The notes: generated from the letters alone by a model not told the origin. Positions 1 to 5,973 are shown, counted from the stretch's first letter. The stretch: DNA of 6,902 nucleotides from Candidatus Hodarchaeota archaeon (GCA_016839955.1 JAEOTI010000660.1:1-6902); one strand, 5' to 3'. A program made the numbers and translations.

Positions 1-991
1 ATATTCGAGGACTAAGGATGAAAGGGAAATTATATTTTTCACCAGATTTTAGTTCAAACCCTCGTTCTAAATTGTCTCCTGCTTTTTCAAGTAACTCAAG
101 ACTTGGATTCATCTTTAATAAGCAAGCAGCAATAGAAAAACGCAATTGTGCAGAATCCTGTAATGAACAAGCAGCTTGAAAACATTGTGAAGCTTGTTCA
201 ATTAAATTTTGGCTGTCCATTTCCTGTGCACGCCAAAGGAGGAAATTACCAGTTTTAACAAGAGCTGAGTAACTCAGCACTCCTCGTGTTGTCGAAGGAT
301 CATTACGAATTCCAGACCTTAGAAGTTTTAACATCATTCCACAAACTTCAATCACTTCAAGGTCAGAAGAACCAAGTAGTTCAGGAGGATTAACTCCTGA
401 CAAAGTGGGAGTTCTACCAAGTGTAATCTGAAGTTTGTCTAATTCTTCTAGTATAATTTCTTGAACCGTTGCTAGGAGTTCTATCTGCTCATCTGGATTT
501 TCTGGAATTTCACTCAATATCCCAGTTTCTTTCAGTTCAGAAGAAAAATGTCTAGTTCCTTCTGAAAATCTTTCAAATATTTGTAGAAGACGTTTACATT
601 TAGCTAGATTAACATCAGCTTCTTTTGTTAAGGATCCACATTGGATTTTAAATATTCGTTCGAGCATTTCATAGTTCTTAATTAGAGAACTCTTATTCTC
701 TTTATCGAATATCAAGAAGAAAGAACACTCTCGTCCATGTTTTTGTACCCGTTGGTCACTAGATTTTTCACCTGAGACGGTGAAAGGGAAGTAAAAAGCT
801 TGCATTTCGGGGACATCTGGAACACTTATTGGACCGTGAAGTTCTAAATGACCCCTTTTCGCTGATCCTAATCCCATGGCAGTCATACCTGATACTGCTA
901 GTTTAAAAGCTGTCGTCTCATCCAATATTGAACAATTTGCTACCACATCAGGGCCTTCATCGCTTACAACGCTAGCAATCATTCCTGGCAT
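1..991 (-). CDS. Partial protein with longin-like N-terminal domain and helical (TPR-like) region
   Basis: The frame stays open from ATG at 991 to the left edge, giving 330 residues with no stop, so the C-terminus is missing. An in-frame TAA lies eight codons upstream with no other start between, which fixes ATG 991 (or the ATG three codons later) as the start. Residues 4-20 form a strand-like segment (MIASVVSDEGPDVVANC), 23-43 a helix, 47-72 two strands with a GPISVPDVPEM turn, 87-96 a strand (GRECSFFLIF) and 101-116 a helix. This order resembles the profilin-like longin/roadblock fold frequent in Asgard archaea. Residues 120-310 are almost all helical. The segment 243-312 has paired helices like a degenerate TPR, with Ala-rich turns. 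There is no signal peptide or membrane segment, so it is probably cytosolic or peripheral. Longin domains usually bind small GTPases or other longins, so a regulatory or scaffold role is likely. The fold is my reading of the pattern and not a proven homology. Confidence 0.75.
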   Translation of the reverse strand, partial: MPGMIASVVSDEGPDVVANCSILDETTAFKLAVSGMTAMGLGSAKRGHLELHGPISVPDVPEMQAFYFPFTVSGEKSSDQRVQKHGRECSFFLIFDKENKSSLIKNYEMLERIFKIQCGSLTKEADVNLAKCKRLLQIFERFSEGTRHFSSELKETGILSEIPENPDEQIELLATVQEIILEELDKLQITLGRTPTLSGVNPPELLGSSDLEVIEVCGMMLKLLRSGIRNDPSTTRGVLSYSALVKTGNFLLWRAQEMDSQNLIEQASQCFQAACSLQDSAQLRFSIAACLLKMNPSLELLEKAGDNLERGFELKSGEKYNFPFILSPRI

Positions 992-1016
992 GGTAGATTC
1001 ACGACAAAATTATGGA

Positions 1017-1025
1017 TTTTATATT
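1017..1025 (-). promoter_or_regulatory. TATA-like box for the left-edge longin-like gene
   Basis: On the minus strand this reads AATATAAAA, inside a longer A/T run. Its centre lies about 30 bases upstream of the ATG at 991. Archaeal transcription usually starts about 25 bases downstream of the TATA box, so the transcript would begin within a few bases of the start codon. That would make it leaderless or nearly so, which fits the lack of a Shine-Dalgarno sequence there. A/T richness makes chance matches common. Confidence 0.4.
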
Positions 1026-1060
1026 AAATAATCACAATCGGATCATAGAAAAGTGTTGTT

Positions 1061-1069
1061 AAATTATAA
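1061..1069 (+). promoter_or_regulatory. Possible TATA-like box for the 163-residue membrane protein
   Basis: The sequence AAATTATAA lies about 75 bases before the preferred ATG at 1140. It would give a leader of roughly 45-50 bases, long enough to include the GAAGGG ribosome-binding site. The whole divergent spacer (992-1139) is A/T rich, so this assignment is weak. Confidence 0.25.
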
Positions 1070-1081
1070 TGATATTCTCAA

Positions 1082-1095
1082 TTATTAGATAATAA
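1082..1095. repeat. Short perfect inverted repeat in the divergent spacer
   Basis: TTATTA and TAATAA form 6-base arms around a GA spacer, between the divergent genes starting at 991 and 1140. It could be an operator half-site pair near the plus-strand transcription start. It is made almost wholly of A and T, so chance is a real alternative. Confidence 0.3.
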
Positions 1096-1124
1096 GACTT
1101 CTAATTACCGAATAAATGTTTATT

Positions 1125-1130
1125 GAAGGG
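1125..1130 (+). promoter_or_regulatory. Ribosome-binding site deciding the start at 1140
   Basis: GAAGGG sits nine bases before ATG 1140. It lies inside the coding frame if the upstream ATG at 1116 were used, and no comparable purine-rich site precedes 1116. This favours the shorter product. Confidence 0.45.
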
Positions 1131-1139
1131 AAAATATCT

Positions 1140-1631
1140 ATGTCTGAAGAAAAATCGGGTTGGAAATCGAAGTTTTCATCACTTGAATCCACTATAAAAA
1201 CAAAAATCGAACAAACTGAGGAAGAAGTCAAAAAACGAGCAGATCCAAAGAGCACTAGTACCCCTGAGAAAATTGCTTTTCAAATGTGGGGATGGTTTTG
1301 GGCGCTCATTATTGGATGTTTCGTCCTTTTCCTTTTTGTTCTTATTACTCTCACAAATCCTGATTTCTGGCTTACAGGAATCCTTGCAATTATTGCAATT
1401 CCTTTTTGGGTTTTTATTTGTCTTAGAAATATGATTCCAGAAATAAAAATCTTTGGTTTCACAATTTATTCTAGAAAACACCTTTCACTTCGACAACAAT
1501 TGTCAGTGGGTGGGACTATAGCTAAATTCTTCACAAAAGAGTTCTTTAGAGAGAATCCCTTCGCTGCATTATCAATTGTATTTTTTACAGTCATGTTTCT
1601 CTTGTCAATTGTATTAGCTGTAAATGCTTAA
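1140..1631 (+). CDS. Small integral membrane protein with three predicted helices
   Basis: The product is 163 residues from ATG 1140. An in-frame ATG at 1116 would add eight residues but lacks a ribosome-binding site. Residues 1-45 are hydrophilic and charged, rich in Lys, Glu and Ser, with coiled-coil-like spacing around 14-33. Three hydrophobic spans follow: 49-72 (Trp-rich entry, WGWFWALIIGC), 75-96 and 140-161. The loop between the second and third spans (97-139) is basic and contains the polar stretch RKHLSLRQQLSVGG, and by the positive-inside rule it probably faces the cytoplasm. The C-terminus ends right after the last helix. There is no signal peptidase site, enzymatic motif or family that I recognise. 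The gene is divergent from the longin-like gene on its left and convergent with the next gene, with one base between the stop codons. A membrane anchor or scaffold role is only a guess. Confidence 0.75.
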   Translation: MSEEKSGWKSKFSSLESTIKTKIEQTEEEVKKRADPKSTSTPEKIAFQMWGWFWALIIGCFVLFLFVLITLTNPDFWLTGILAIIAIPFWVFICLRNMIPEIKIFGFTIYSRKHLSLRQQLSVGGTIAKFFTKEFFRENPFAALSIVFFTVMFLLSIVLAVNA

Positions 1632-1632
1632 T

Positions 1633-2226
1633 TTATTCAGGTAAAAATTGTTCAGTTAATCTTTGTGTTATCTTCTGAAAATATTTTTCAAAATAACCTG
1701 AATTTACGCCAAGATTTAAGCAGTTCGCTATTTCACTAAGGACCCCAAGGTTTAGAAGAAGTGATAGTTCTGAATCTGATGTTTGGAAAAGATAATCCAC
1801 CTGCTCAGTAAGTTTGACTTCATCATGAACTGTCCATTGCCTACCAGAACGCTCTCTGACGAGATCTCTAATTGTGGAGAGAAGATCATCCTGTTTAGCT
1901 GTTCTAATCGCAGAAAGAATTGCTCCGACTGCAAAAACAAGGAGAATTGTTTCATCTCTCTGATCTTCGACAGAGCGACGGTCCTTAGTCTTTTCTTCGA
2001 AAATATCCAGTACAGTTTGTTCGTCTAGGCCAAGCTTTTTTGCTATGTCCCCACAATATTGCTGATATGAACTTATTTGTGAAGTTAAACCTTCAGTGCC
2101 TTTTAACAAGGTATGACTGAGATTTTCAATTACTTTTGCAGAACCAGCGACCTTAAGGCGTCTCGCTCTTGTACGGTCAGTAATGTGGTCTGGTGGGTCC
2201 CAAAATTGTTGTTGTAGGAGGCTCAT
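1633..2226 (-). CDS. Unrecognised 197-residue helical protein
   Basis: I prefer the ATG at 2226. The frame extends 15 codons further to a GTG at 2271, but that extension is basic and Ser-rich and would cover most of the spacer to the divergent acetyltransferase gene. The protein is predicted almost wholly helical. Residues 12-42 are basic (DRTRARRLK), 64-84 look like a helix-turn-helix-length segment (KKLGLDEQTVLDIFEEKTK), and 92-110 form a hydrophobic helix (ETILLVFAVGAILSAIRTA). That helix could be a single membrane span or a buried core helix; the Arg and Glu at its ends fit either. Residues 140-190 hold two further amphipathic helices. Its TAA is one base from the stop of the convergent membrane protein gene. 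I recognise no family. Reading frame, codon use and the lack of internal stops support it as a real gene. Confidence 0.7.
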   Translation of the reverse strand: MSLLQQQFWDPPDHITDRTRARRLKVAGSAKVIENLSHTLLKGTEGLTSQISSYQQYCGDIAKKLGLDEQTVLDIFEEKTKDRRSVEDQRDETILLVFAVGAILSAIRTAKQDDLLSTIRDLVRERSGRQWTVHDEVKLTEQVDYLFQTSDSELSLLLNLGVLSEIANCLNLGVNSGYFEKYFQKITQRLTEQFLPE

Positions 2227-2271
2227 TATCACTTGTTCGGAACTATTGAGTTTCAAACTTTTGAGCCTCAC

Positions 2272-2284
2272 AAATTATTATTAC
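2272..2284. promoter_or_regulatory. A/T-rich candidate promoter element in the 2227-2346 divergent spacer
   Basis: AAATTATTATTAC lies between two divergent genes. Read on the plus strand it is about 65-75 bases before ATG 2347. Read on the minus strand it is about 46-58 bases before ATG 2226. It could serve as a TATA box for either gene, or both. No other clear promoter motif is visible in this 120-base spacer. Confidence 0.25.
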
Positions 2285-2334
2285 TTAGTCGACTTTGTAC
2301 TTTTAAGACCTTTATGAGAATCATTGTTCTCTTT

Positions 2335-2338
2335 GGAG
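2335..2338 (+). promoter_or_regulatory. Shine-Dalgarno deciding the acetyltransferase start
   Basis: GGAG lies eight bases before ATG 2347. The same frame is open upstream to 2233 and contains another ATG at 2314, but neither upstream start has a visible ribosome-binding site. The acetyltransferase fold begins directly at residue 2 of the 2347 start (MHIRHAKNDD). Confidence 0.6.
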
Positions 2339-2346
2339 AAGCAAAT

Positions 2347-3201
2347 ATGCATATACGACATGCAAAAAATGATGATTTATTTAAAATAATAAGTTTTTAT
2401 AACAAAACTCCATATTCCTTTTTCCGTGTTTCCCTCAAGGATCTAGAAAATCTCCTGTCAGCTAAAGAGCCTTTCTGGATTGCAGAAAGTGATGAAATGA
2501 TTCTTGGGTTTATTTTTTCCGCAAATCACAATCAAAATTACTCATGGATTTCTGGGTTAGCTATTCCTAATCCTCCTGAAGATGAAACTATTGCAGATCT
2601 GCTCCTTGATCAAATTGAATCTTATTTTCAAGAAAAAACAAGTACAATTCTAGTCTGGGCAAGCTCACGGATACAAAACTGGATTGGAAACCTCTTTTCA
2701 AACCGTGGATATTCACCTGTTTGCCCAATCAAAGCTTATGAAAAAAAAATAATGAGTAAAACACATCAAAAGGAGATAGAAAATTCGTTAAACATTAGGA
2801 TTGCGAAAAATTCAGATTTTAATATTGTTAAAACAATAGATGAGCAATGTTTTCCTAAAATGTTCCATTATTCGGAAGATGCATTTACTAGAATCTTTGA
2901 AAACGCAAATATTCGTCTTGTTGCTGAGAATACGTCTTCTCAATTATTGGGGTTCCTTCTAGCAACTGTTCATCAGAAATATTATGGTAACATTTCACGA
3001 GTTGCAACCCTTCCATATTATCGTCAAAGAGGGATAGCGAAAGGGTTAATGATTATATGTCTGAATATGATGGCAGAAATGAGAGTTAAAAATATAACCC
3101 TTAATACTCAAATCGATAATATTCCCGCTCAAAGGCTCTATAAGTCTCTCAGCTTCAGTCCAATGGCAAATGAGACTGTCCTGGCTAAGAATCTGAGTTA
3201 G
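2347..3201 (+). CDS. Tandem GNAT-family N-acetyltransferase
   Basis: The 284-residue product has two GNAT repeats. The C-terminal one (about 149-284) is canonical. It begins with NIRIAKNSDFNIVKTID, and strand beta4 leads into motif A at 219-233, where R226-Q-R-G229-I-A231 is the acetyl-CoA pyrophosphate loop. It ends with N258, A261 and Y265 in NIPAQRLYKSLSF, where Tyr is the usual general acid. The N-terminal repeat (1-135) starts the same way (MHIRHAKNDDLFKII) and ends in a GNAT-like SNRGYSPVCPIKAYEKK, but it has no R/Q-x-x-G-x-G/A loop, since the equivalent region reads IPNPPEDETIAD. It is therefore probably structural or substrate-binding. The second half resembles RimI-type protein acetyltransferases, but the substrate cannot be read from sequence. 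The enzyme is likely cytosolic. Its 3' end overlaps the 3' end of the convergent pseudo-MinD gene by 17 bases. Confidence 0.85.
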   Translation: MHIRHAKNDDLFKIISFYNKTPYSFFRVSLKDLENLLSAKEPFWIAESDEMILGFIFSANHNQNYSWISGLAIPNPPEDETIADLLLDQIESYFQEKTSTILVWASSRIQNWIGNLFSNRGYSPVCPIKAYEKKIMSKTHQKEIENSLNIRIAKNSDFNIVKTIDEQCFPKMFHYSEDAFTRIFENANIRLVAENTSSQLLGFLLATVHQKYYGNISRVATLPYYRQRGIAKGLMIICLNMMAEMRVKNITLNTQIDNIPAQRLYKSLSFSPMANETVLAKNLS

Positions 3202-4516
3202 GTAAGTTATAGCCTGAAAAAGGCTTTAGGTCAAATATTTGCTTAACCATTTCATCAGCATGTGAAAAAACATCAATACTTCCATCCCAATCAGCAATAA
3301 TGTCTTGAAATCTTTTTACAAATGATTGCAAAAACATTCGAAGTTTATTCCTAATTTGCATTTCATCTGAGTAATGTGATGTTATTAGAAATGCTTTAAT
3401 TCTTTTATACTCTTCAATGAAAACTTTAACATCCTCTTGCTCAATCAAACGGGCTCTGTCACTTTGTTCTGTGATTTCTCGAAGAATAAAGCCAATTGCT
3501 GAAAGGAAAGATGTTAATGCAGCACTAGCAAGTTCATCCTGAACTTTTACAGTTCGTTGATCAAAATGGCAGGAGTAAAGAGGCACACCTGATTCATTAG
3601 CTATGATGAGTGAGTGGTACCGTTTAACAGCATAGACTGAATGACGATCAGGATTACGAGTATATCCAACAATGGATGATGTAAGATCTTGATAGTAATC
3701 CCATTGATAGCCCTTAGAAATTGGATTTCCAGGAAGTAAATCAAGTTTTCTTTGTCTTGATGCCATTAAATCAGGTACAAGTGGACATCGCATTAATATA
3801 GGTAGTTGAAATAGTTTTTCGATCTCTACTATTGCCTTTTCATCTGAAGAGGAAGTTGCACTAAATTTGAATCCGTGAAGGAGAATACCATCTATATTTA
3901 AGAATGGGTGAAAAGATTGCAAAATTTCAACAGATTCAGCAGAAAGACTTAAACTTAGAATATTATCATCAACTACTAAGAATGAGAAATCACTAGCAAA
4001 TACACCACTAGCTGTTAATGAGCTAACTCCATCTTGCAAATTTAGAATAATAAAATCGTAATTTGAATCTTCTTTCAGTTTTTCCATTAAAATCAAAAGT
4101 TTTTGCATTCCCCTTCGATGAGAATGTTCAGAAAGTGCTAAAACTTTTCTTTTTTCCGCAATATTTTTGCTACTCGGTAAAATATGAAGTTCTCCTTCGG
4201 TTGAATCTTTGAATACTATCACATTGTCTAATAGCTCTTTGTCATTGATTTCGTCTAACCACCATTGGTTTAAGGGTGTTGATTCAACATTAAGATTTGG
4301 AATTGTTTCCTTTAAAAGTAAAGAGACTCTAGGCTCAAAATCTAAGTCTACTACTAAGACTCGAAAGCTGTTTCGAGCAAGAATTGAGGCAATATTGAGT
4401 ACTACTAAAGAACGAGGTATACTATCAAATATAGTGAAGAAGGATATAATTTGGGTTTTTTGTTCTTCAGAGGTGGAAGTATCATCCTCACCCAAAATAG
4501 GATGTCGAGAAAACAT
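3185..4516 (-). CDS. MinD-like pseudo-ATPase fused to a C-terminal longin-like domain
   Basis: This 443-residue protein is the last gene of a three-gene operon. Residues 22-285 align with the neighbouring MinD-like ATPase. LVVLNIASILAR matches LISLNTSLELAR, VLVVDLDF (53-60) matches the Walker A' strand, and YDFIILNLQDG (153-163) matches the Walker B strand. The nucleotide-binding residues are gone: at 29-36 IFDSIPRS replaces YKGGTGKT, so both lysines and all three glycines are lost, and the Walker B Asp is Asn159. It is unlikely to bind or hydrolyse ATP in the normal way. Residues about 292-430 form a second domain with strands at 293-306 and 311-318 (VPLYSCHF), a helix at 325-350, strands around 354-380 and a long helix at 384-410. 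That pattern matches longin-like domains of Asgard archaea. Four bases separate its ATG from the preceding stop. Inference: it is a regulatory partner of the active ATPase and links it to another protein, possibly a small GTPase. The longin call is by pattern only. Confidence 0.8.
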   Translation of the reverse strand: MFSRHPILGEDDTSTSEEQKTQIISFFTIFDSIPRSLVVLNIASILARNSFRVLVVDLDFEPRVSLLLKETIPNLNVESTPLNQWWLDEINDKELLDNVIVFKDSTEGELHILPSSKNIAEKRKVLALSEHSHRRGMQKLLILMEKLKEDSNYDFIILNLQDGVSSLTASGVFASDFSFLVVDDNILSLSLSAESVEILQSFHPFLNIDGILLHGFKFSATSSSDEKAIVEIEKLFQLPILMRCPLVPDLMASRQRKLDLLPGNPISKGYQWDYYQDLTSSIVGYTRNPDRHSVYAVKRYHSLIIANESGVPLYSCHFDQRTVKVQDELASAALTSFLSAIGFILREITEQSDRARLIEQEDVKVFIEEYKRIKAFLITSHYSDEMQIRNKLRMFLQSFVKRFQDIIADWDGSIDVFSHADEMVKQIFDLKPFSGYNLPNSDS

Positions 4517-4520
4517 AATA

Positions 4521-5354
4521 TTACCTCACTTTACGAGACATAGCTTTAATGAGATTTCTAATGCTCTGAGCAAATGGATGATTGTCATACTTCGTTATTA
4601 TGACAGAGTCAGGAAGATCACCTCTACCTATATCACATAAGCAAGGTAATTCTGCAAAAATTGGCACCTTATATTGAGCAGCTAGTTCTCTAGTTTGTTC
4701 TACGAAAATATTTCTACCTGAGGAAACTTGATGTTCTTCGGTTATATCATCCCAAGGTCTAGCAGAAATATGAACAACTCGATTTAGAATTAACCCTTGT
4801 ACCTTTTCTGAGGCAAACGCACCTAGAAAACTCTTAAGCAATCGTTCAGTACCTTTGATATCACTATCAGTTGTTTTTAGTATAAAACCGACTACATCAG
4901 AAATCATGAAAGCATTGGCGGTATCCATGCGGAATCCAGGGCCAGAATCAATAATGATATAATCCACACCTTCTTCATACAATGCTTCTTGGGATCGAAG
5001 AATACGACTAAAGGACTCTCTATGTTGATGTTTGTCTAATCGTACTAATTTATTAATTTCTACAGGTTCAGGATTTGCTAAACCGATTCTAAGCATTTCA
5101 GGGTTTATTCCATCGAGATCGGCTTCAATTAAACAATCATTCAGATCCCTAGTTCCATAAAACGTATCATTAAGATAAACTTGTTTTAGGTTCTTAAAAA
5201 CAGTATAAAGTGAAGGTCCTAAGAAATCAAAGTCAAACAATACCACTTTATTTCCTTGTCGAGCTAATTCTAATGAAGTATTTAATGATATGAGAGTTTT
5301 ACCAGTTCCACCCTTGTAGGAGTGAAAAAGAAGCGTAATTCTGTTACTTTTCAA
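4521..5354 (-). CDS. MinD/ParA-family P-loop ATPase
   Basis: The 277-residue protein has the full MinD/ParA signature: deviant Walker A KGGTGKT at 14-20 with signature Lys14, Walker A' strand VVLFDFDFLGPS (37-48, Asp41 and Asp43), and Walker B YIIIDSGPG at 132-140 with Asp136. Members dimerise around ATP and position proteins or DNA on membranes or nucleoids. The last 19 residues (259-277, HPFAQSIRNLIKAMSRKVR) form a plausible amphipathic basic helix, like the membrane-targeting tail of bacterial MinD. The start is TTG at 5354. There is no in-frame ATG before the core, and GGATGG stands six bases upstream. It lies 19 bases after a winged-helix gene and four bases before the pseudo-ATPase paralogue. 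The cargo is unknown. It is not a clear Mrp/NBP35 type, because the C-terminal CxxC of those proteins is absent: the only cysteine pair, C238-L-C240, is CxC. Confidence 0.9.
   Translation of the reverse strand: MKSNRITLLFHSYKGGTGKTLISLNTSLELARQGNKVVLFDFDFLGPSLYTVFKNLKQVYLNDTFYGTRDLNDCLIEADLDGINPEMLRIGLANPEPVEINKLVRLDKHQHRESFSRILRSQEALYEEGVDYIIIDSGPGFRMDTANAFMISDVVGFILKTTDSDIKGTERLLKSFLGAFASEKVQGLILNRVVHISARPWDDITEEHQVSSGRNIFVEQTRELAAQYKVPIFAELPCLCDIGRGDLPDSVIITKYDNHPFAQSIRNLIKAMSRKVR
4523..4528 (-). promoter_or_regulatory. Ribosome-binding site inside the upstream gene's last codons
   Basis: On the minus strand TGAGGT lies six bases before the ATG at 4516 and overlaps the final Val-Arg-stop codons of the active ATPase. 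The two genes are four bases apart, so translation of the pseudo-ATPase is probably coupled to that of its partner. Confidence 0.65.
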
Positions 5355-5360
5355 TTTTAT

Positions 5361-5366
5361 CCATCC
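5361..5366 (-). promoter_or_regulatory. Ribosome-binding site for the TTG-started MinD-like gene
   Basis: On the minus strand GGATGG sits six bases before TTG 5354. The ATG within it opens a different frame of six codons (MDKIEK, then TAA) that overlaps the true start. It is either chance or a tiny upstream reading frame. Confidence 0.4.
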
Positions 5367-5373
5367 TAAGTAT

Positions 5374-5973
5374 TTAAACCGTATTTAAAGTGTAATAGAA
5401 AAAACTACCAGCATTCCCTTGTTGTACGAAACCTTTTCTTTTCAATGTCATAATTATAGATGTCAAATTCTCTTTAGTTAGAGGTTCAAACCCTAGTCTT
5501 TTGAGATTTTCTTTTATTTCAGCCATAGAAGCTTTGGATCCTTTAATTACTGCCATTAATGTCTTTCTTTCGTGTGGAGTAAGCTTTTCAAGTGTTAGAA
5601 CCTCAGGAATACTCAATGTGGTGTAAAAATCACGATTTCCAATTTTAAAATGACGAATATACCCTAAACTCACTAACTTAGTCAAATCCTCTGCAAGTTC
5701 GTTATATCTCTCTAATTCTTCGTAAGACAATAACACTTTCGTACTTAATATAAGACCAATTCGATTTAGTTCTTGAGGTAAATGTAATAAATCCGAGCCA
5801 GTTAAAGCAAGATCCTTTGTAATTTTTTGCTCAAAAATAAATTCAGTTTTTTCTTTAGATGCAATTCCTAACCTCTTTCTTACCCTTTGTATGATTTTAT
5901 CAGTAGATATTCGTAATAAGTCTAATTCTGGTTGTATAATCGGGATTATAGCCTGAATATTATTTGAACTCAT
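5374..5973 (-). CDS. Winged-helix DNA-binding protein, possibly with two wHTH units
   Basis: The product is 199 residues from ATG 5973. A TTG four codons upstream is possible but has no better ribosome-binding site. The C-terminal part, about 131-198, reads as a winged helix. LTPHERKTLMAVIKG is helix 1, MAEIKENLKRLG helix 2, TKENLTSIIMTLKRKGFV the recognition helix, and the remaining strands (GNAGSFFYYTL) are the wing. Residues 84-121 (EELERYNELAEDLTKLVSLGYIRHF and a following FYTTL strand) look like the second half of another winged helix. Residues 15-50 are basic and helical. Winged-helix proteins act as repressors, activators or centromere-binding adaptors. As the first gene of the operon, 19 bases before the ATPase gene, it could autoregulate the operon or be the DNA-binding partner of the ATPase, as ParB or AspA proteins are for ParA. 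Which one applies cannot be told from sequence. Confidence 0.75.
   Translation of the reverse strand: MSSNNIQAIIPIIQPELDLLRISTDKIIQRVRKRLGIASKEKTEFIFEQKITKDLALTGSDLLHLPQELNRIGLILSTKVLLSYEELERYNELAEDLTKLVSLGYIRHFKIGNRDFYTTLSIPEVLTLEKLTPHERKTLMAVIKGSKASMAEIKENLKRLGFEPLTKENLTSIIMTLKRKGFVQQGNAGSFFYYTLNTV

Noticed and set aside
1179..1481. Two minus-strand frames within 1179-1481
   Set aside because: Both are antisense to the membrane protein gene. Their Lys/Asn/Cys-rich composition comes from reading the hydrophobic codons in reverse.
1752..2028. A minus-strand frame (1752-1955) and a plus-strand frame (1783-2028) within the 197-residue gene
   Set aside because: Neither has a start signal or domain. 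The gene at 1633-2226 explains the region in a single longer frame.
2227..2271. 15-residue N-terminal extension of the 197-residue protein from a GTG
   Set aside because: The extension is basic and of low complexity, and it would remove most of the promoter space. An ATG is available at 2226.
2233..2346. N-terminal 38-residue extension of the acetyltransferase
   Set aside because: It has no ribosome-binding site, overlaps the divergent gene's promoter region, and precedes the point where the GNAT fold starts. GGAG at 2335-2338 supports ATG 2347.
4209..4640. 143-residue plus-strand frame across the junction of the two MinD-like genes
   Set aside because: It is antisense to two well-supported genes, has low-complexity Ser/Thr/Ile composition and no recognisable domain or ribosome-binding site.
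4521..5354. Reading the MinD-like ATPase as an Mrp/NBP35 iron-sulphur carrier or as a nitrogenase-type reductase
   Set aside because: The CxxC metal-binding pair of those families is missing. The only close cysteine pair is C238-x-C240, and the neighbours do not fit such a pathway.
3185..5354. The tandem MinD-like genes as a Get3-type tail-anchored protein targeting pair
   Set aside because: No Get3 metal-binding CxxC or extended hydrophobic-groove insertion is visible, so a general MinD/ParA assignment is safer.
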